Assembly (NCBI GenBank): GCA_002391675.1
Contig: DGFM01000038.1
Span: 1 to 63,863, forward strand
Length of the DNA stretch: 63,863 nt
From: Cloacimonetes bacterium UBA3900
Lineage (GTDB): Bacteria > Cloacimonadota > Cloacimonadia > Cloacimonadales > Cloacimonadaceae
Direction: 5' to 3'
Shown here in pieces: positions 50,410 through 59,014 of this stretch. Position 1 is the stretch's first letter, and every line of letters starts with the position of its first letter. The notes below the pieces were generated by a model. It saw nothing but the letters and a program-made list of their open reading frames with translations, did not search any database and was not told the DNA's origin. The position numbers were made by a program, and so were the translations under genes.

Positions 50410-51748
50410 TAGTCCTGAGAATGCTACCTATAACCCAGAGCTAAAATCTCCCAGCCCAAAAGCGGGGTACTCACAACTCACAACTCACAACTCACAACCG
50501 ACATCTGACAACTTGCAGAATGGCACTGATGGTTCGCAGCGCAAGTTTTCCAGCTCAAAAGCGGGATACTCACAACTCACAACTCACAACTCACAACTGA
50601 CTACGACACCGGGTGTCATAGTCATCGAGGGTCACGTCCAGGGTCTCGCCAACACCCGCCTTCTGGGGAGCAAGGGCATTGACGTGATCGTAGTCGATAA
50701 GGATGACTGCGTGGCAAGGCATTCGCGCTATTGCAAGGCATTTTATAAATGTCCTGACTTTCTTGGGGATGATTTTGCAGACTATTTGATCCGTTTGCAT
50801 AGGGCTTTCAATCTTCAGTATTGGTTGCTTTTACCTTCCAATGATCACGCCGTGCACACCATTTCCAGAAACAAGGAGAGGCTGAGCAAGTGTTATAAGA
50901 TCATCACAGAAGATCTGCCTGTAATCGAAAACATCTATAACAAAAGGAAGCTGCTCAAGATCGCAGCCCAGGCGGAACTGCCCATCCCGGCTACCATCAT
51001 GCCAGAAACAGAGAATCCCAGCGAAGTGGACCTGCGCTATCCTATTCTAATCAAAGGAAATCAGGGCTTGAGCTTTTATAAACGCTTTAAACATAAGGCA
51101 TTGATGCTAAAGGACGCAAGCGAACTGAAGGAGGTTTGGGATGATACCTTGGCGGGTATTGAGCCAACTGAGTATTTCATCCAGGAAGTGATACCCTATG
51201 ATCATAAGACTGTCTCGGTGACAGTTTTTGCGGTTAATGGAGAAGTGCACGCTTTTTGGATGGGGGTAAAACTGAGAGAGCATCCCATCACCTTTGGTAC
51301 CGCGACCTGCTGCAAAAGTGTCTATGAAGAAGATATGCTTTTGCAGAGCAAAAGGCTTATCAAAGAGCTGAATTATACCGGCGTGTGTGAGATTGAGTGG
51401 CTGAGAGATAGCCGCGATGGCTTGGCCAAGCTGATCGAGATAAATGCCAGAACCTGGCTTTGGGTGGAGCTGGCTGCAAAATCCGGGGTGGACTATCCCA
51501 ATATGATCTATGACTATGTTTACAAGGATAAACTGCCCCAACATATTGATTACAAAAAGGATGTGGTCTGGCTGAATATCTTCACGGATCTCGTTTATTC
51601 ACTGATAGGGATCATCAAGGGTAAATACAGGATCAAGGACGTGTGTAAAACGTATAGGAAGTTTCATGAAGCCACTTGGAGACTGAGCGATCCCATCCCG
51701 TTTTTTAAATATGCCCTGTCAACAGGACGTTTCTTGAGGAATAGATGA
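50399..51748 (+). CDS. ATP-grasp enzyme with repeat-derived N-terminus
   Basis: From about residue 75 this is a CarB/PurK-like ATP-grasp protein: VIVIEGHVQGLANTRLLGSK, IKGNQGLSFYKRFK, YFIQEVIPYDHKTVSVTVFA and the metal site VCEIEWLRDSRDGLAKLIEI followed by NAR. It probably ligates an amine or amino acid to a sugar or precursor. The first 70 residues are encoded by two CTCACAA heptamer arrays and give the sequence KAGYSQLTTHNSQ twice. GTG 50399, with GGAGAA eight bases upstream, is the only good start; no later ATG or GTG precedes the core. The start lies inside the four-helix-bundle gene, and the stop overlaps the next gene (ATGA). Confidence 0.8.
   Translation: MITDSPENATYNPELKSPSPKAGYSQLTTHNSQPTSDNLQNGTDGSQRKFSSSKAGYSQLTTHNSQLTTTPGVIVIEGHVQGLANTRLLGSKGIDVIVVDKDDCVARHSRYCKAFYKCPDFLGDDFADYLIRLHRAFNLQYWLLLPSNDHAVHTISRNKERLSKCYKIITEDLPVIENIYNKRKLLKIAAQAELPIPATIMPETENPSEVDLRYPILIKGNQGLSFYKRFKHKALMLKDASELKEVWDDTLAGIEPTEYFIQEVIPYDHKTVSVTVFAVNGEVHAFWMGVKLREHPITFGTATCCKSVYEEDMLLQSKRLIKELNYTGVCEIEWLRDSRDGLAKLIEINARTWLWVELAAKSGVDYPNMIYDYVYKDKLPQHIDYKKDVVWLNIFTDLVYSLIGIIKGKYRIKDVCKTYRKFHEATWRLSDPIPFFKYALSTGRFLRNR
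50470..50596. repeat. Two CTCACAA heptamer arrays within the ATP-grasp reading frame
   Basis: Four CTCACAA units stand at 50470-50497 and four more at 50569-50596, each preceded by AAAAGCGGG-TACT or AAAAGCGGGATACT. The duplication of array plus leader shows that a block of about 99 bases was copied. The arrays are read in frame as S-Q-L-T-T-H-N. Confidence 0.92.
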
Positions 51749-53985
51749 TTCCCTATTACAATCCCTATTTTGGCCTGACAGACCTGCTCAAAACCTTCTT
51801 ATGCGTTAATGCTGAGGCTGAGCTGGAAGAGAAGTTCAGGCAGCTTACGGGAAAGAAATACATCCTCTTTACCGCTTCTTGTAGAAGTGCTCTCTATCTT
51901 GCCTATAAAGCCATCGGGAAAACAGGTCTTGTGCATACCAGTCCGCTTACCTGCCAGGTGGCGATTTTGCCCATTTGGGCCTCAGGGAATGAAACCTCTT
52001 TTCAGGACGTGAAGGCTGACGACTGGACGCTCGATCCCGAAGAGGTCAAAAAGGCAATCACGCGTGATAGTATTGCCATCCAGGCCATTCATTTGGGTGG
52101 TTTCCCCTGCGATATGCCCGCCTTGAGAGCCATTGCAGATGAAAATAATCTGGTTTTGATCGAAGACTGTGCGCAGGGGTTCGGGGCGAGTATTGATGGA
52201 GTGCCAACAGGTGTTCTGGGAGATATAGCCTGCTTTACCCTGACCAAAAATCTATACAGCTTGGGTGGGGGAGTGCTGGCTACTGACAACAGGCAGTGGT
52301 TCCAAGCGGCAAAAGAGCACCAGGAGAGTTTCCCGAAGGTGTCTTGGTTGAGGCTGGTTTTCCGGGTCCTGATCACCCTGCTTTCCAGTTACAGGCATTT
52401 AAGCGTGGTTGAAAAGCTATATCAATTCTTGAAAAATGCCTCTACAAGTTCTAAAAGTAAAGCGGGCGAGGTGCGAGAAGATGTCCTGAATAAGGAGCTC
52501 AAGCAGGTTCCACGTCTTTATCTCAAGAGCTGTGCAGCCAGGTGGGATAAGATTCAAAAGCTGGTTAAGATCAATAAAGAGACCGCCAAAGAGACGCTTT
52601 CAGCCCTCAAGCTTGAGGGAGCTATCCGGCAGCATAATCCCCGCACTGAGCCTTCATATACAAAGCTGTTCTTGGCACTTGGACAAGATTCTCCGCGGTT
52701 TATCGAGACGTTAAATAATAATGGGGTAGAAGCCATGCACTTGGAGCATAAACACAAGGTTTACTATCAGGAGAAGCTTTTTGATGGCGAGGCGGAAAAC
52801 TATCATAGGCTGCATGATAGGGTGGTGAGTCTGCCCGGTGCAGCAGCTACAAAAGTCAGCGATAGGTTAAATCATATTATCGGAAGAAAGAGGTTTGAAT
52901 TGAAAAAGATTTTAATCGAGATCGGGCACCCTGCTCATGTCCATCATTTTAAAAACCTGTATTGGGAGTTGGAGAAAAGAGGGTGGCAAGGGCTTTTCGT
53001 GACCAAAGACAAGGAGTGTGCTGTTGATCTTCTGAAGGCTTACAACCTGCCTTACGCCGTCTTGGGTACCACCAAGCAGGGTATTGCCGCCAAGCTATTG
53101 TCGCTGCCAGGCTTTGCTTATAAAATGTTTACGATTGCCAGAGAGTTTAAGCCAGACATCTTCATCAGCAGAGTTTCGCCTCTATCTGGCTGGTCGAGCC
53201 GGCTCCTGATGAAACCTCATATCACTTTTACAGATACAGAAAATGTGAAGAAAATGGACTTGATTTCAGAGCCTTTCGCCGATGTGGTGCTGACATCTGA
53301 TGTCTATCAAAGAGAGCATGGCAAGAAGCAGCTCCGTTATCCGGGCTATCATGAATTGGCATATCTGCATCCCAATAGATTTACGCCCGATCCATCGGTA
53401 CTGTCCCTGCTTGGAATCCAAGAGGGGGAAAGATATGCAATTGTGAGATTTGTGGCTTGGACTGCACATCACGATGTGGGCTTGACTGGTATGAATTTGG
53501 AAAACAAGATCAAGCTTGTGAATCTGCTAAGCAAGCATCTGAAGGTATTTATCTCTTCCGAAGGCGAGCTGCCTCCTGAATTGGCTCAATACAAGATAAA
53601 AATTCCTGCGGAAAGAATGCACGACGCTTTATACTATGCTCATCTCTTTGTGGGAGAAAGCGCTACCATGGCTTCGGAATGTGCCGTCTTCGGAACGCCC
53701 GCTCTATATATGAACAGCGTTAGGTTCGGTTCCACGGATGATCAGATCAAATTTGGCCTGCTGGAGCAGTTTTCAAGCTCCCCAGAAGATCAGGAAGCTA
53801 TGATCAATAGAGCTGTGGAAATAGGGGCTGACGCTGCATATAAAATGAGTTTGGTGGAAAAGCAAAGGAAAATGTTGGCGTGCAAGATGGATGTAACTGC
53901 GTTTATGCTCTGGTTTGTGGAAAACTATCCCAGATCGAGAGACCAGATGCGAAAACGAGGTTTTGATTTTGGTGCTTTTAGGTAG
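51745..53985 (+). CDS. Fusion of a DegT/DnrJ-type aminotransferase-like domain and a DUF354 domain
   Basis: Residues 1-385 resemble DegT/DnrJ/EryC1 sugar aminotransferases: FTASCRSALYLAYKAIG, LVLIEDCAQGFGASIDG, and the PLP lysine K168 in CFTLTKNLYSLGGGV. Residues 386-746 are a DUF354 protein (GT-B-like; ILIEIGHPAHVHHFKNLYWE, VGESATMASECAVFGTPALY). In most genomes these are separate proteins. At the joint, AAAGAGG (52887-52893) stands seven bases ahead of an in-frame TTG (52900) exactly where DUF354 proteins start, so the C-terminal half may also be made alone. The aminotransferase probably makes an amino sugar; DUF354 may act on or transfer it. It starts in the stop of the ATP-grasp gene. Confidence 0.82.
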   Translation: MIPYYNPYFGLTDLLKTFLCVNAEAELEEKFRQLTGKKYILFTASCRSALYLAYKAIGKTGLVHTSPLTCQVAILPIWASGNETSFQDVKADDWTLDPEEVKKAITRDSIAIQAIHLGGFPCDMPALRAIADENNLVLIEDCAQGFGASIDGVPTGVLGDIACFTLTKNLYSLGGGVLATDNRQWFQAAKEHQESFPKVSWLRLVFRVLITLLSSYRHLSVVEKLYQFLKNASTSSKSKAGEVREDVLNKELKQVPRLYLKSCAARWDKIQKLVKINKETAKETLSALKLEGAIRQHNPRTEPSYTKLFLALGQDSPRFIETLNNNGVEAMHLEHKHKVYYQEKLFDGEAENYHRLHDRVVSLPGAAATKVSDRLNHIIGRKRFELKKILIEIGHPAHVHHFKNLYWELEKRGWQGLFVTKDKECAVDLLKAYNLPYAVLGTTKQGIAAKLLSLPGFAYKMFTIAREFKPDIFISRVSPLSGWSSRLLMKPHITFTDTENVKKMDLISEPFADVVLTSDVYQREHGKKQLRYPGYHELAYLHPNRFTPDPSVLSLLGIQEGERYAIVRFVAWTAHHDVGLTGMNLENKIKLVNLLSKHLKVFISSEGELPPELAQYKIKIPAERMHDALYYAHLFVGESATMASECAVFGTPALYMNSVRFGSTDDQIKFGLLEQFSSSPEDQEAMINRAVEIGADAAYKMSLVEKQRKMLACKMDVTAFMLWFVENYPRSRDQMRKRGFDFGAFR

Positions 53986-54107
53986 TGGGTGATGGAGCTG
54001 CATTCTGCTGTCGCCGTATCTATTCCCTCGTCTTTCTGAAGGCAGAGATAAAGTTATGCTTTACACAGTTTCAACAAAATGATACCATAACCAACCGCAT
54101 GGATTTC

Positions 54108-54123
54108 AAACGGTGTACCGTTT
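54108..54123. promoter_or_regulatory. Inverted repeat upstream of capE (possible operator)
   Basis: AAACGG (54108-54113) pairs with CCGTTT (54118-54123) around TGTA. It lies about 50 bases before the capE start in a 190-bp gap, the largest around this transcription unit, and could be a repressor site or a small hairpin. No -35/-10 pair is convincing nearby. Confidence 0.3.
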
Positions 54124-54175
54124 TCGCTGTGACTAACTAAATATAAGATAAAAAACAAATCAATAGAGGAACACT

Positions 54176-55192
54176 ATGTTCAAGGACAAAACAATCATTA
54201 TTACGGGTGGAACCGGTTCGTTTGGCAATGCGACTTTAAACCGATTCCTGGATTCCGACATCAAAGAGATCCGCATATTCAGTCGCGACGAAAAGAAGCA
54301 GGATGATATGCGCAAGCTGTATAAAAACGACAAAATCAAGTTTTATATCGGGGACGTGCGTGACTATGATAGCATTTTCAACGCCATGGCGGGCGCAGAC
54401 TATGTGTTTCACGCTGCGGCTCTCAAGCAAGTGCCGTCCTGTGAGTTTTTCCCGGTGCAGGCGGTAAAGACCAATATCCTGGGTGCTGAAAACGTGCTCC
54501 GTGCCGCTATTGCCAACAAGGTGAAAAAGGCAATCGTGCTTTCCACGGACAAGGCAGTTTACCCTGTCAATGCCATGGGAATGAGCAAGGCATTGATGGA
54601 GAAGGTGATGGTGGCCTATTCACGTCAGCAACCCCAAAATGGAACGGTTTTATGCGGCACGCGCTATGGGAACGTGATGGCGTCACGTGGTTCCGTGATT
54701 CCTTTGTTTATCGAGCAGATTAAGGCAGGGAAACCTATCACTGTTACCGATCCCGAGATGACCAGATATCTGATGTCTCTGGAAGAAGCGGTGGAACTGG
54801 TGGTCTTTGCCTATCAAAATGGAGTACCGGGCGATATCTTTGTGCAAAAATCGCCCGCCTCTACGATAATCGACCTCGCCCAGGCTCTGATAGAGCTCTT
54901 TGAAGCCAAAACTGAGATCAAGATAATTGGTACCAGGCACGGCGAAAAGAAGCATGAAACATTGGTCAATAGAGAAGAAATGGTAAAGGCAATCGATCTT
55001 CCGGGATACTTCCGCATCCCTGCAGATACCAGAGACCTGAACTATGACAAGTACTTCAGCGATGGGCAGGCAAAGCTTGCGGAAGCAGAGGACTATACTT
55101 CTGAGAATACTTACAGGCTGAGCATTCCGGAGATCAAAGAGAAATTGCTTTCATTGCAATATGTGAGAGATGAATTAGCGGCTCGTGGCTGA
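54176..55192 (+). CDS. capE: UDP-GlcNAc 4,6-dehydratase/5-epimerase (CapE/FnlA type)
   Basis: This extended SDR enzyme has IIITGGTGSFGNATLNRFL at the start, then VFHAAALKQVPSCEFFP and VLSTDKAVYPVNAMGMSKAL. The last carries a methionine (MGMSK) where most SDRs have the catalytic tyrosine, as in CapE/FlaA1-type enzymes. It converts UDP-GlcNAc to the 4-keto-6-deoxy-L-talose intermediate, the first step towards UDP-L-FucNAc. AGAGGAA precedes the ATG. capF and capG follow directly, so the assignment is supported by context. Confidence 0.9.
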   Translation: MFKDKTIIITGGTGSFGNATLNRFLDSDIKEIRIFSRDEKKQDDMRKLYKNDKIKFYIGDVRDYDSIFNAMAGADYVFHAAALKQVPSCEFFPVQAVKTNILGAENVLRAAIANKVKKAIVLSTDKAVYPVNAMGMSKALMEKVMVAYSRQQPQNGTVLCGTRYGNVMASRGSVIPLFIEQIKAGKPITVTDPEMTRYLMSLEEAVELVVFAYQNGVPGDIFVQKSPASTIIDLAQALIELFEAKTEIKIIGTRHGEKKHETLVNREEMVKAIDLPGYFRIPADTRDLNYDKYFSDGQAKLAEAEDYTSENTYRLSIPEIKEKLLSLQYVRDELAARG

Positions 55193-55254
55193 GCGCGGGA
55201 TTCAATTGAGCGAGGCCAAAGCTCTTTGCGATCAATTAATAGGAGGATAGGAAA

Positions 55255-56373
55255 GTGATAACAATAGGTATTACCGGTCAAGCCGGTTTTATTGGTACAC
55301 ATCTGTTTAATACTTTGAGCTTGCATAAGGATAAATATGTTACGGTGCCCTTTGAGGATAGTTTCTTTGAGGCTGAAGCTACTTTAGATGATTTTGTGCA
55401 GCAATGCGATGTAATCATTCATTTGGCGGCCATGAACAGGCATAGTGATGCCAACATCCTGTATAAGACCAACATCGAATTGGTGCAGAAGCTGATCAAT
55501 GCGATGGAAAGAACCCGGAGCAAGCCATATGTGATTATGAGCTCATCTCTGCAAGAAGAAAGAGACAACCTCTACGGCCGTTCAAAACGTGAGGGGAGAG
55601 AGCTCTTCAATCAGTGGGCAGATAGAAATGATGCTACTTTTACAGGCCTGATCATCCCGAATGTGTTTGGGCCCTTTGGCGTGCCTTTTTACAATTCCGT
55701 GGTTTCCACCTTTTCTCATCAGGTTGCTACAGGGCTGGAACCCAAGATTGAAGTGGATGCAGAACTGAAGCTGATCTATGTGGGTGATCTGGTGAAGAAA
55801 ATCATGGGGTTGGTAGATGAGAGCAGTTCAAGGCAAAGATGCATTGAAGTGGAGCATACCGCACAACATAAGGTAAGCGAGCTCCTGGCCAAGCTCAGGG
55901 GCTACAAAGAGTTATACATGGACAAGGGCATTTTCCCAGACCTTTCTGACTGGTTTGAATGCTGTCTGTTCAATACCTTCCGTTGCTACATTCCCTCAGG
56001 ACACTTCCCTGCGAAATACACCCAACACTCTGATCCCAGAGGAGTGTTTGTGGAAGTAATGAAGTTTTGTTCAGGCGGACAGGTCTCATTTTCTACCACC
56101 GTCCCCGGCATTACCAGAGGGAACCACTTTCACATCCGCAAGGTGGAAAGATTTGCCGTTATTAAGGGCAAAGCATCTATCAAGCTGCGCAAATACAGAA
56201 CCGATGAAGTGATAGAATACGTCTTGGACGGCTCAGAACCTGCTTATGTGGATATGCCGGTCTGGTATACACATAACATCACCAATATCGGCGATACCGA
56301 GCTGTTAACCATGTTCTGGATCAACGAGTTTTACGATCCCGAAGACCCGGACACATACTATGAGGAAGTGTGA
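55255..56373 (+). CDS. capF: CapF-like bifunctional reductase/epimerase (SDR plus cupin)
   Basis: An N-terminal SDR domain (ITIGITGQAGFIGTHLFNTL; YGRSKREGRELFNQW) is joined to a C-terminal cupin (TTVPGITRGNHFHIRKVERF; VDMPVWYTHNITNIGD). This layout is specific to CapF/FnlB, which epimerises and reduces the CapE product to UDP-6-deoxy-L-talNAc. The cupin histidines (GNHFHIRKVE) that hold zinc are present. GTG 55255 follows AGGAGG (55241-55246). The stop abuts the ribosome-binding site of capG. Confidence 0.9.
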   Translation: MITIGITGQAGFIGTHLFNTLSLHKDKYVTVPFEDSFFEAEATLDDFVQQCDVIIHLAAMNRHSDANILYKTNIELVQKLINAMERTRSKPYVIMSSSLQEERDNLYGRSKREGRELFNQWADRNDATFTGLIIPNVFGPFGVPFYNSVVSTFSHQVATGLEPKIEVDAELKLIYVGDLVKKIMGLVDESSSRQRCIEVEHTAQHKVSELLAKLRGYKELYMDKGIFPDLSDWFECCLFNTFRCYIPSGHFPAKYTQHSDPRGVFVEVMKFCSGGQVSFSTTVPGITRGNHFHIRKVERFAVIKGKASIKLRKYRTDEVIEYVLDGSEPAYVDMPVWYTHNITNIGDTELLTMFWINEFYDPEDPDTYYEEV

Positions 56374-56386
56374 AAAGGAGGAGAAA

Positions 56387-57502
56387 ATGCTGAAAGTAAT
56401 AACAGTGGTTGGTACCCGGCCGGAGATCATCCGGCTGGCGTGTGTGATCCAACTCTTTGATAAATATACAAGTCACATCCTGGTGCATACGGGCCAGAAC
56501 TACGATTATGAGCTGAATGAGATATTTTTTGAAGACTTGCAGCTTAGAAAACCGGACTACTTCCTCAATGTGGATACCTCCTCGCTGGGACGTGTTTTGG
56601 GAGAAACGCTGATCGGGATCGAGGAAGTAATGCGCAAGGAAAAGCCGGATGCCATGCTGATCCTGGGCGATACCAATGCCAGCATTGCGGCCATCATGGC
56701 AAAACGCATGCGCATCCCCATCTATCATATGGAAGCAGGAAACCGCAGCTTTGATGCCAATGTGCCGGAAGAGATCAACCGGAAAATGATCGATCATATT
56801 GCTGATTTTAATCTGGTTTATACTGAGAATTCCAGACGTCACCTGCTGGCAGAAGGGTTGTCGCACCGCAGGGTGTATTTGACGGGCTCACCAATGTTTG
56901 AGGTTTTAAATCAATATCTGCCCAGAATAAAAGAGTCTAAGGCTCTTGAGGAACTGGATTTGGAGGCAAGAAAGTATTTTCTGGTCTCCGTGCATAGGGA
57001 AGAGAATGTGGATTATCCGGAAAACCTCAAGGCTATTGGCAAGGTGCTGAACACCTTGGCTGAAACCTATCAGTATCCAATTGTCGTCAGCACTCATCCC
57101 AGGACTAGGAAAAGAATAGAGATGCTGGATGGCTTCGTCTTCGATCCACTGATCAGGTTTCTTAAGCCCTTCGGCTTCCTGGACTATAACTATCTGCAAA
57201 TGAATGCTAAGTGTGTGATTTCCGATAGTGGCACAATTAGCGAAGAAAGCTCAATTCTCAAGTTTCCTGCAATTACTATCCGCAATTCCATGGAGCGCCC
57301 GGAAGCTATTGATGCCGGAACCATTATCCTGACGGGCTTCAATCCCCAGACTGTATTGGATTCCATCAAGTTGGTGGTAGATGAAAATGCCGAGTATGAA
57401 AAGATCTGTCCAGAGTATGAAGTTGCAAATACATCCATGAGGGTGCTGAAGCTGGTGATGGGAACTGCAAGACTGCATAAGCAGTGGAGCGGACTCTATT
57501 AA
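56387..57502 (+). CDS. capG: CapG-like UDP-N-acetyl-L-fucosamine synthase (2-epimerase)
   Basis: This non-hydrolysing UDP-HexNAc 2-epimerase has VVGTRPEIIRLACVIQLFDK, HTGQNYDYELNEIFFEDL, LGDTNASIAAIMAKR, HMEAGNRSFDANVPEEINRK and ISDSGTISEESSILKFPAIT. The first position after HTGQ is N-Y-D-Y-E, as in the CapG/FnlC group, separating it from WecB at 62617. It completes the path to UDP-L-FucNAc. ATG 56387 is chosen for the AAAAGGAGGAG directly before it; an earlier ATG at 56360 lies within capF. Confidence 0.9.
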   Translation: MLKVITVVGTRPEIIRLACVIQLFDKYTSHILVHTGQNYDYELNEIFFEDLQLRKPDYFLNVDTSSLGRVLGETLIGIEEVMRKEKPDAMLILGDTNASIAAIMAKRMRIPIYHMEAGNRSFDANVPEEINRKMIDHIADFNLVYTENSRRHLLAEGLSHRRVYLTGSPMFEVLNQYLPRIKESKALEELDLEARKYFLVSVHREENVDYPENLKAIGKVLNTLAETYQYPIVVSTHPRTRKRIEMLDGFVFDPLIRFLKPFGFLDYNYLQMNAKCVISDSGTISEESSILKFPAITIRNSMERPEAIDAGTIILTGFNPQTVLDSIKLVVDENAEYEKICPEYEVANTSMRVLKLVMGTARLHKQWSGLY

Positions 57503-57513
57503 GGTGCTGAAGT

Positions 57514-58011
57514 TTGTTTCACAATATAATCACGGCGATCCTGAAACACTCCTATAGAGGAGAGTTTAGATTTAGCGTCTCAGATGCCATTTTCAACGAG
57601 ATGGTGGCAAAGAAGCTGAATATACCCGGGGTTGCGGCAATTGATATTGCGAGTATGCACAAATACCTGCAAGCCAGGGTCTATCTTGGGCTCAGCCGCA
57701 AATATTCCTTCAAGATAGATATCAAACTGGAGTATGGTGGCTTCAGGGCTGGTGATAATACAGCAGTGCTCGTCTTCAATTGGGCTTGCCCCAAGCTGGT
57801 CAAAAAAGTTATCATACCCCGCCTCGAGAAACTGGAATTCATGTCTGCCCGAGATGGAAAGCTGGTCTTGGACTTTTACAAGATTAAGTCCCTGCAGGAT
57901 AATGAACAGATAATGGAAATCCTGAGCACTCTACGCCATCTTGAAGTTGGTTTTAGTCCCGGCGTGGTGGCGTTCAGAGCGAAGCTGTTGAATGATAGGC
58001 GAGAGGGGTGA
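57514..58011 (+). CDS. Hypothetical protein (165 aa) following capG
   Basis: The frame starts at TTG 57514, seven bases after AAGGTG (57501-57506), and follows capG after 11 bases, so it belongs to the same transcript. The product is soluble, mixed alpha/beta by composition, with an opening ILKHSYRGEFRFSVSDAIFN and a central KYSFKIDIKLEYGGFRAGD. No family is recognised, and there is no signal or membrane segment. G+C content and codon use match the cap genes. Confidence 0.6.
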   Translation: MFHNIITAILKHSYRGEFRFSVSDAIFNEMVAKKLNIPGVAAIDIASMHKYLQARVYLGLSRKYSFKIDIKLEYGGFRAGDNTAVLVFNWACPKLVKKVIIPRLEKLEFMSARDGKLVLDFYKIKSLQDNEQIMEILSTLRHLEVGFSPGVVAFRAKLLNDRREG

Positions 58012-58581
58012 GGGGCTTACTTTCGGGTTGCTCACATTTTCTCATCGAAATTATGGATGGTGCCGACGTGCGGGATACTTGCCTGGCTAACTTAATTTGG
58101 CAATATTTGATGTAGATGGGTACTTGGTTGCCAGATAAGGAGATATGGCGTTTTGGTGAGCGGCGTTTCTGCCTTTTAGGTGAGGTCGTCAGGGTATATT
58201 ATAGAAGGGCTTTCGAAGAGTGAGAGAGGGAGGGGGCGAGCTGCGCTCGCAGTTGTCAGTGAGTGAGTTGCCAGTTGTGAGTTGCTGCGTGGGCTTTGAA
58301 GATGCGGATGGTTGTGGCGGGGATACGCACTTCTCTGGAGTTCTTTCCTTTTCCACGAATGCACACGAATTACACGAATGATATAATAAGGGGTTACGGT
58401 GGGCTGTAGTTGCAGAGACGGGGGAGCTCTGTGGGATGGATAAAGGCCATTGGTAGCTATAGAAATTACACGAATTATGAGATAAGAAGGTCCACGAATG
58501 CTTTTCTTTTTTCACGAATGCACCCGAATGGACACGAATTATGGAGGCGGCATCTCTGGCAGTGGCAAATGAGCGGTATTA
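58012..58581. other. Gene-free gap of 570 bases
   Basis: The first 170 bases show nothing; a ribosome-binding-like AAGGAG before ATG 58145 leads only to a five-codon frame. Then come a G-rich run with GAGGGAGGGGG (58226-58236), degenerate CAGTTGTCAGTGAGTGAGTT heptamer-like repeats (58250-58285), and an inverted copy of repeat B (58322-58542). Confidence 0.7.
58322..58542 (-). repeat. TTCGTG-rich dispersed repeat B, copy 4 (inverted)
   Basis: Read on the minus strand, the core GCTACCAATGGCCTTTATCC, the TCATTCGTGTAATTCGTGTG units and AAGTGCGTATCC match copies 1-3. A second cluster of CATTCGTG units precedes the core (58490-58542). It lies 31 kb from copy 3 in opposite orientation, so copies 3 and 4 together bracket most of the accessory locus. 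Confidence 0.88.
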
Positions 58582-58995
58582 ATGAATAATAGAAACATCA
58601 TCAAACATCTCTTCTGGATTTGGTTGATCTTGCTCCTGTTTCTCAATGTACTTCCAATAAACTTGGGCTTTGGGAGCGATGGGCAGCAGTTGAGTGGGCA
58701 GAAGGTGTTTGCCCTTCGTTTGGATTATCTGTTGCACTCGCTCACCTTTTTGCCATTTGCTGGTATCTGGCTTTTGGGGAAGAGGCTGGGAGTACGTTGG
58801 TTTGAACGTAATGAGGCGTTGAAGTTTTCTTCGATAGTGTTTCTGGCAGCGATTGGGTTTGAGCTCTTGCAACGGCTCACAACCTGGCGGACTTTTAATT
58901 GGGTGGATATGGCGTATAACGTGATCGGGGCTGTGTGCAGCATCGTTGTGATAGCTCTGAGCACGCTATTGACAGGGGAATGCCCAGAGGAATGA
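58582..58995 (+). CDS. VanZ-like membrane protein
   Basis: This small protein has four predicted membrane helices. The VanZ-family pattern is visible: a first helix ending in LNVLP, DYLLHSLTFLPFAGIWLLG (D-x-x-x-H motif), GFELLQRLTTWRTFNWVDMA and N-V-I-G-A near the end. Family members occur beside teicoplanin resistance and exopolysaccharide genes; the biochemical role is unknown. The ribosome-binding site is weak. It lies 19 bases before the next gene. Confidence 0.8.
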   Translation: MNNRNIIKHLFWIWLILLLFLNVLPINLGFGSDGQQLSGQKVFALRLDYLLHSLTFLPFAGIWLLGKRLGVRWFERNEALKFSSIVFLAAIGFELLQRLTTWRTFNWVDMAYNVIGAVCSIVVIALSTLLTGECPEE

Positions 58996-59014
58996 TCAGT
59001 TTAAGGATAACAAT

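Noticed and set aside
50470..50596. The CTCACAA arrays as a CRISPR
   Set aside because: Seven-base head-to-tail units without spacers; no cas genes.
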